A stretch of 7,925 nucleotides of DNA from Psychrobacter sp. (GTDB lineage Bacteria > Pseudomonadota > Gammaproteobacteria > Pseudomonadales > Moraxellaceae), in assembly GCA_029264635.1 (NCBI GenBank), contig JARIAA010000126.1:1-7925 (forward strand), given 5' to 3'. Positions 6,112 through 7,925 of the stretch are shown here, piece after piece. Both the position numbers and the translations under genes were made by a program. Every line of letters begins with the position of its first letter. Within the stretch, counting starts at the first letter, position 1. The notes under the pieces were generated by a model. It had not been told where the DNA came from. It did not search any database and saw nothing but the letters and a program-made list of their open reading frames with translations.

Positions 6112-7314
6112 ATGCGTATTGGCTACTACGCTCATCACCATGGTTCAGGTCACTGCCGCCAAGCAGATAAATTGGCTGCGTTGTTGCCGCTTGAGTTGCG
6201 CGAGCGGATGACGGTTTTTACCAGTTTATCGACTGATGGTTATCGTTTTAGTAGGATAACTGATGAGCAAATTGTACGGTTAAACGCTGAGGATCAGTTG
6301 CCAGAGGATGTGCTGCCAGGACGAGCTGGAAAATATTGGCAACCAAGTAGCCTGCATTATTCGCCAGTAGGTAATAAGAATATTCAAAAGCGCAGTTGGC
6401 AGCTGATTGATGAGATCCGTAAGCGCCAGATTGATCTGATGATTATTGACGTCAGCGTCGAGGTTGCTACACTTTGCCGCGTCGCTAGTGTGCCTTATTT
6501 ATACGTGAGACTGGCAGGCGAGCGCGACGATGAGCCGCACTTAAACGCGTTTGCTGGCGCGCTTGGGTTAATCGCTCCTTATCCAAAAGTGCTCGAAGCC
6601 GTGTCAACGCCAGACTGGGTACGCCAAAAAACGTTATATCTTGATTTCATGCCCAATAAGACAGGTGAGCTGTTAACGTTTAGCGCCTTTATATATCAGC
6701 TAATGAGTCTTACCACTGATAGCACTATTCATGAGCGGCTGAACTCACAGTTGGACGCTGTGAACAAGATAGATAAGAATAAAATAGTCACTGTCATTAA
6801 AGGCTATGGTGGGCATGATGCCATTGATGCCAAGTTACAAGAGCTACGCTATACGCTACCGAATGCATTGATTATATCGCTTGGACCTATTCATGATGAG
6901 GTGCGTGATTATGTTGATATTATTGCCCACGTAGATGAGGTGACGCCATTTATCGCTTATAGTGATTTGCTGTTAATGGCGTGCGGTTTAAACGGTATTG
7001 CGCAAGCCTATAACTATGCGACGCCGCTTGTGGTATTGCCCGATGAGCGTCCGCATCGTGAGCAAGAAGTTATGGCAGAGGCGCTTATTGAGCAAGGGCG
7101 TGCACTCAGCTGGGCACAGTTTATCGCTCACATGACAGATGAGAGCCATTCAAATGAATTTTTGACGGTTTCGTCTAATAAGTCAGGTTTGCACGGCCAT
7201 CAATCTTATCAAGCTGCGCAAAACTTTATGGATAGTATGGTCGCTTATGAATCGGTGAAATCGTGGTTCCAAGATTGGTTATTGCCAACGTTAGCAATAA
7301 ACGTTGAGATTTGA
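6112..7314 (+). CDS. MurG/GT28-like glycosyltransferase (GT-B fold)
   Basis: The 400-residue protein opens with MRIGYYAHHHGSGHCRQADK. The HGSGH loop at residues 10-14 after a first beta strand is typical of MurG, MGDG-synthase and related GT28-like enzymes. The second half carries VTVIKGYGGHDAIDAKL (226-242), corresponding to the glycine turn that opens the nucleotide-sugar domain. LLLMACGLNGIAQAYNYATP (286-305) and VVLPDERPHREQEVMAEAL (307-325) occupy the place of the GxGT...E...G.P and DHQ..NA segments that bind the donor. The GxGT turn is replaced by CGLNG and DHQ by HREQ, so it is a divergent branch and not MurG itself, which makes lipid II and is about 355 residues. No signal peptide or transmembrane helix is visible, so it is probably cytoplasmic or peripherally attached. 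AGGA (6100-6103), eight bases upstream, supports the start. It follows the GT4 gene by 103 bases on the same strand. Substrates are unknown. Confidence 0.83.
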   Translation: MRIGYYAHHHGSGHCRQADKLAALLPLELRERMTVFTSLSTDGYRFSRITDEQIVRLNAEDQLPEDVLPGRAGKYWQPSSLHYSPVGNKNIQKRSWQLIDEIRKRQIDLMIIDVSVEVATLCRVASVPYLYVRLAGERDDEPHLNAFAGALGLIAPYPKVLEAVSTPDWVRQKTLYLDFMPNKTGELLTFSAFIYQLMSLTTDSTIHERLNSQLDAVNKIDKNKIVTVIKGYGGHDAIDAKLQELRYTLPNALIISLGPIHDEVRDYVDIIAHVDEVTPFIAYSDLLLMACGLNGIAQAYNYATPLVVLPDERPHREQEVMAEALIEQGRALSWAQFIAHMTDESHSNEFLTVSSNKSGLHGHQSYQAAQNFMDSMVAYESVKSWFQDWLLPTLAINVEI

Positions 7315-7424
7315 GGTTTTTTAGCTAAAACGATAGCCACTTTTAAATAAAATAAGCACAACTATTTTAATAGCATTATATCTTTTAAAATGAATTAGCT
7401 ATAAAAAAACGGAAAACAATAATA

Positions 7425-7925
7425 ATGATCCTCAATGAACCAGATGTCACTGCCAAAATCCTTCCTGTTAGCGCGCCTGTCAGTATTATTACGACCTGTT
7501 ATGGACGTAATCGCCACCTTTATAACCTGCTAAGTAGCTTGGCAAAGGGTAGTGTCAAACCAAGCGAGATTATCATCATTAATGACGATGCGGAGGCTGA
7601 ACATTTAGCGAAGTACGATTTAAATATTATTCAGATTCCAACAACTGAGAATGGACTCACGGACAGTGCTTCGTTTGATATCGGTCGTAATCGCAATCTT
7701 GGCGCCGCGCGCGCCACACATGATGCCATGATTTTTTTGGATGTAGATTGTATCGTCGCCCCAACCTTTATTGAGCAGCTATATCGTAAGCTACAAGTAC
7801 ATCCCAACGCCTTGTTGATGGGCCAGCCGCGTTATCTCACCCGTCCTTTGACACATGACGAAGGTAGTCAGCTACAACAAGGTACATTGGCGTCCGATAC
7901 TTTAGACAAGTTATCTGTATTTAAC
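7425..7925 (+). CDS. Glycosyltransferase family 2, soluble type (partial, C-terminus outside window)
   Basis: An ATG at 7425 opens a frame that runs without a stop to the right edge, giving 167 residues. It has a GT-A nucleotide-sugar domain: VSIITTCYGRNRHLYNLLSSL (residues 19-39), EIIIINDD (48-55), DIGRNRNLGAARA (85-97) and MIFLDVDCIVAP (102-113), with DVD (106-108) as the metal-binding DxD. The 'GRNRNLGAARA..D..IFLDVDCI' block resembles GT2 enzymes with a galactosyltransferase-like (GT7 C-terminal type) segment, such as glycan-elongating transferases. That closer assignment is tentative. No membrane helix is present in the visible part. The nearest Shine-Dalgarno-like GGA (7411-7413) is 11 bases away, so initiation may be weak or coupled. 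It starts 110 bases after the GT28-like gene. An upstream ATG at 7390 leads at once to a stop. It is fourth in the same-strand glycosyltransferase series. Confidence 0.87.
   Translation, partial: MILNEPDVTAKILPVSAPVSIITTCYGRNRHLYNLLSSLAKGSVKPSEIIIINDDAEAEHLAKYDLNIIQIPTTENGLTDSASFDIGRNRNLGAARATHDAMIFLDVDCIVAPTFIEQLYRKLQVHPNALLMGQPRYLTRPLTHDEGSQLQQGTLASDTLDKLSVFN

Noticed and set aside
7319..7330. 12-base palindrome TTTTAGCTAAAA just after the GT28-like gene, considered as a terminator
   Set aside because: With no loop and few G-C pairs it cannot form a stable hairpin, and no T-run follows, so it does not split the cluster.

Overview
The window looks like chromosomal DNA from a Moraxellaceae-type gammaproteobacterium, most likely Psychrobacter or a close relative. 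That placement is an inference from the moderate-to-low GC content, AT-rich spacers, the style of the GdhA protein and the overall look of the genes. No rRNA, tRNA, mobile element or CRISPR array is visible.

Layout. (1) Positions 1-216, minus strand: the first 72 codons of a roadblock/LC7-domain protein that runs off the left edge. (2) Positions 217-841: a long AT-rich divergent spacer with candidate promoters facing both ways and a 9-bp tandem repeat. (3) Positions 842-2188: a complete NADP-type glutamate dehydrogenase (gdhA), closed by a textbook intrinsic terminator at 2275-2309, so gdhA is probably monocistronic. (4) Positions 2310-2888: another very AT-rich spacer. It ends in a perfect 14-bp A/U-rich hairpin followed by a T-run, just upstream of the next gene. 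(5) Positions 2889-7925: four consecutive plus-strand glycosyltransferase genes. They are a membrane-bound processive GT2 synthase of the cellulose-synthase-like D,D,D,QxxRW type, a GT4 (GT-B) enzyme, a MurG/GT28-like GT-B enzyme, and a second, soluble-looking GT2 enzyme cut by the right edge.

The four glycosyltransferases probably act together on one surface glycan or glycolipid. The polytopic GT2 would work at the inner membrane and the other three in the cytoplasm. The gaps between them (60, 103 and 110 bp) hold no convincing terminator, which fits co-transcription, but the gaps are wider than in a tight operon. No flippase, polymerase, export, sugar-nucleotide or deacetylase gene falls in the window, so the product cannot be named.

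The points most worth a second look are the unassigned four-GT cluster, the hairpin/T-run in its leader, and the atypical lysine/asparagine-rich N-terminal extension of the first GT, which contains a second in-frame start behind a stronger ribosome binding site.
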